Below, one piece after another: positions 6,464 through 7,579 of a stretch of DNA of 7,579 nt; positions within the stretch are counted from its first letter, which is position 1; the number at the start of each line of letters is the position of its first letter. The translations under genes and the position numbers were made by a program. Source of the stretch: an uncultured Verrucomicrobiota bacterium. GTDB lineage: Bacteria; Verrucomicrobiota; Verrucomicrobiia; Limisphaerales; UBA9464. The stretch spans positions 1 through 7,579 of the forward strand of contig CAIPFS010000337.1 of NCBI GenBank assembly GCA_903864375.1, given 5' to 3'. The notes below the pieces were generated by a model, which saw only the letters and a list, made by a program, of their open reading frames with translations, ran no database searches and was not told the DNA's origin.

Positions 6464-7579
6464 TCAGCCGGTACGGGCCGATTCCTTGGCCCAACCATCC
6501 TTCAGGGTGATCGTCCGGTTGAATACCGGGCGGCTGGGGTTCATGTCGCGAGGGTCACAGACAAAATATCCCACCCTCTCAAACTGGTACCGGACTTCGC
6601 CCGTGGCGCTGGCCAGACTGGGCTCCAGTTGAGCTTCCACTTCCGTCAGCGAATTTGGATTCAAATACTGCCGGAAATCCCCTTCTTCCTTGTCTGGTTC
6701 CGGCACGGTAAACAACCGGTCGTACAACCGCACAGTTGCCGGAATGCTGTGTGCCGCGCTGACCCAATGGATCGTGCCCTTGACCTTTCGGGAGGCGTTC
6801 GCCCCGCCCGAATGACTCTCCAGATCTGCCGTGCACCGTATCTCCAGCACATCCCCCGAGTCACTCTTGATGACTTCATCACAGTGGATGATGCAGGCAT
6901 ACTTGAGGCGCACATCCCCACCTGGTCGCAACCGGAAATACTTGGGTGGCGGGTTTTCCTGAAAGTCCTCCTGTTCGATGAAAATATGGCGTGAAAACGG
7001 AATCTTCCGGGTCCCTGAGGAAGGGTCCTCGGGGTTGTTCACGGCCTCGAACCAGTGGACCTGCCCCTCCGGAATATTGGTCAGGGTCAACCGCAACGGA
7101 TGAAGCACTCCCATCCGGCGGAGGGCAACCCGGTTGAGTTCGCGACGGACGGCAAACTCAAACACCGACAGATCGGTCAGTCCGTTGTACTTGGTGACTC
7201 CAATTTCATGAGCGAACGATCGAAGCGCCGCCGCGGGGACGCCGCGACGCCGAAGTCCCGACAGGGTGGGAAGACGGGGATCATCCCATCCCGTAACCAG
7301 ACCTCCCTGCACCAACTGGAGGAGTTTGCGCTTGCTCATCACCGTGTAACCGAGGTTCAGCCGCGCAAATTCGTACTGCCGCGGAAGCGGGCGCGGCAGC
7401 TGAAGTCCCTCCAGAATCCAGTCATAAAGGGGCCGGTGGACCTCAAATTCCAGCGTGCAGATGGAGTGGGTGATTCCTTCAATGTAATCGCTCAGACAAT
7501 GGGCAAAGTCATACATCGGATAGATGCACCAACGAGTGCCCGTGTGGTGGTGCTCGGCATGACGGATGCGATAAATCAC
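6464..7579 (-). CDS. glnS: Glutaminyl-tRNA synthetase, C-terminal two thirds (5' end outside window)
   Basis: GlnRS attaches glutamine to tRNA-Gln in the cytoplasm, using ATP. The visible 371 residues start inside the class I catalytic core (VIYRIRHAEHHHTG, then WCIYPMYDFAH and IEGITHSICTLEFE, all highly typical of GlnRS). They include the KMSKS-equivalent loop VMSKRKL at visible residues 80-86 and the following PTLSGLRRRG block. The remainder is the two-beta-barrel anticodon-binding region, ending in FNRTITLKDGWAKESARTG. About 290 residues follow the MSK motif, close to the E. coli enzyme, so the C-terminus is complete. The HIGH motif and roughly 190 N-terminal residues lie beyond the right edge. 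The first codon in view (GTG) is internal and not a start. GlnRS rather than GluRS is supported by the TLEFE and DFAH context. The gene converges on the kinase gene, and its promoter is outside the window. Confidence 0.97.
   Translation of the reverse strand: MIYRIRHAEHHHTGTRWCIYPMYDFAHCLSDYIEGITHSICTLEFEVHRPLYDWILEGLQLPRPLPRQYEFARLNLGYTVMSKRKLLQLVQGGLVTGWDDPRLPTLSGLRRRGVPAAALRSFAHEIGVTKYNGLTDLSVFEFAVRRELNRVALRRMGVLHPLRLTLTNIPEGQVHWFEAVNNPEDPSSGTRKIPFSRHIFIEQEDFQENPPPKYFRLRPGGDVRLKYACIIHCDEVIKSDSGDVLEIRCTADLESHSGGANASRKVKGTIHWVSAAHSIPATVRLYDRLFTVPEPDKEEGDFRQYLNPNSLTEVEAQLEPSLASATGEVRYQFERVGYFVCDPRDMNPSRPVFNRTITLKDGWAKESARTG

Noticed and set aside
6449..6469. Short CTCAGC/TTCAGC/CTCAGC direct repeat at the glnS 3' end
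   Set aside because: Three imperfect 6-base units partly inside the coding sequence; no reason to see more than chance.

Overview
The window looks like a stretch of chromosome from a GC-rich Gram-negative bacterium, most likely of the Verrucomicrobiota or the wider Planctomycetes-Verrucomicrobia-Chlamydiae group. This placement is an inference. It rests on the very large membrane Ser/Thr kinase with a WD40-like sensor region, on the sigma-like fragment coupled to it (a pairing I recall as common in those phyla), and on the sequence style of the sigma factor. No rRNA or other phylogenetic marker is present, and no tRNA, CRISPR array, insertion sequence or phage gene was seen.

Layout, left to right: (1) The 3' part of an ABC-transporter ATPase gene (2-661, +), cut by the window edge inside the ABC signature. 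(2) A sigma-70 family RNA polymerase sigma factor (about 760-1902, +) with regions 1.2, 2, 3 and 4, followed directly by a strong hairpin (1908-1933). (3) A stretch of about 364 bases (1903-2266) without a firm gene. It holds that hairpin, a possible 29-codon ORF with a good ribosome binding site, and a second fold around that ORF's start. (4) A 102-codon ORF (2267-2575, +) that looks like the C-terminal end of an ECF-type sigma factor whose core region 2 is missing. (5) Overlapping it by 8 bases, a 1276-residue protein (2568-6398, +) with a zinc ribbon, a complete Ser/Thr kinase domain, one membrane helix, a WD40-like region and an uncharacterised C-terminal beta-rich domain. (6) Convergent to it, the 3' two thirds of glnS, glutaminyl-tRNA synthetase (6464-7579, -), running off the right edge.

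The ABC ATPase and GlnRS are ordinary housekeeping or transport genes. The distinctive part is the central signalling block. The overlap between the sigma-like fragment and the kinase implies shared transcription and translational coupling. The working hypothesis is a receptor kinase whose partner sigma factor has been eroded to its C-terminal region, or has been repurposed as a small accessory protein. The upstream sigma-70 gene is separated from this block by the hairpin and the gene-poor gap, so it is probably a separate transcription unit.
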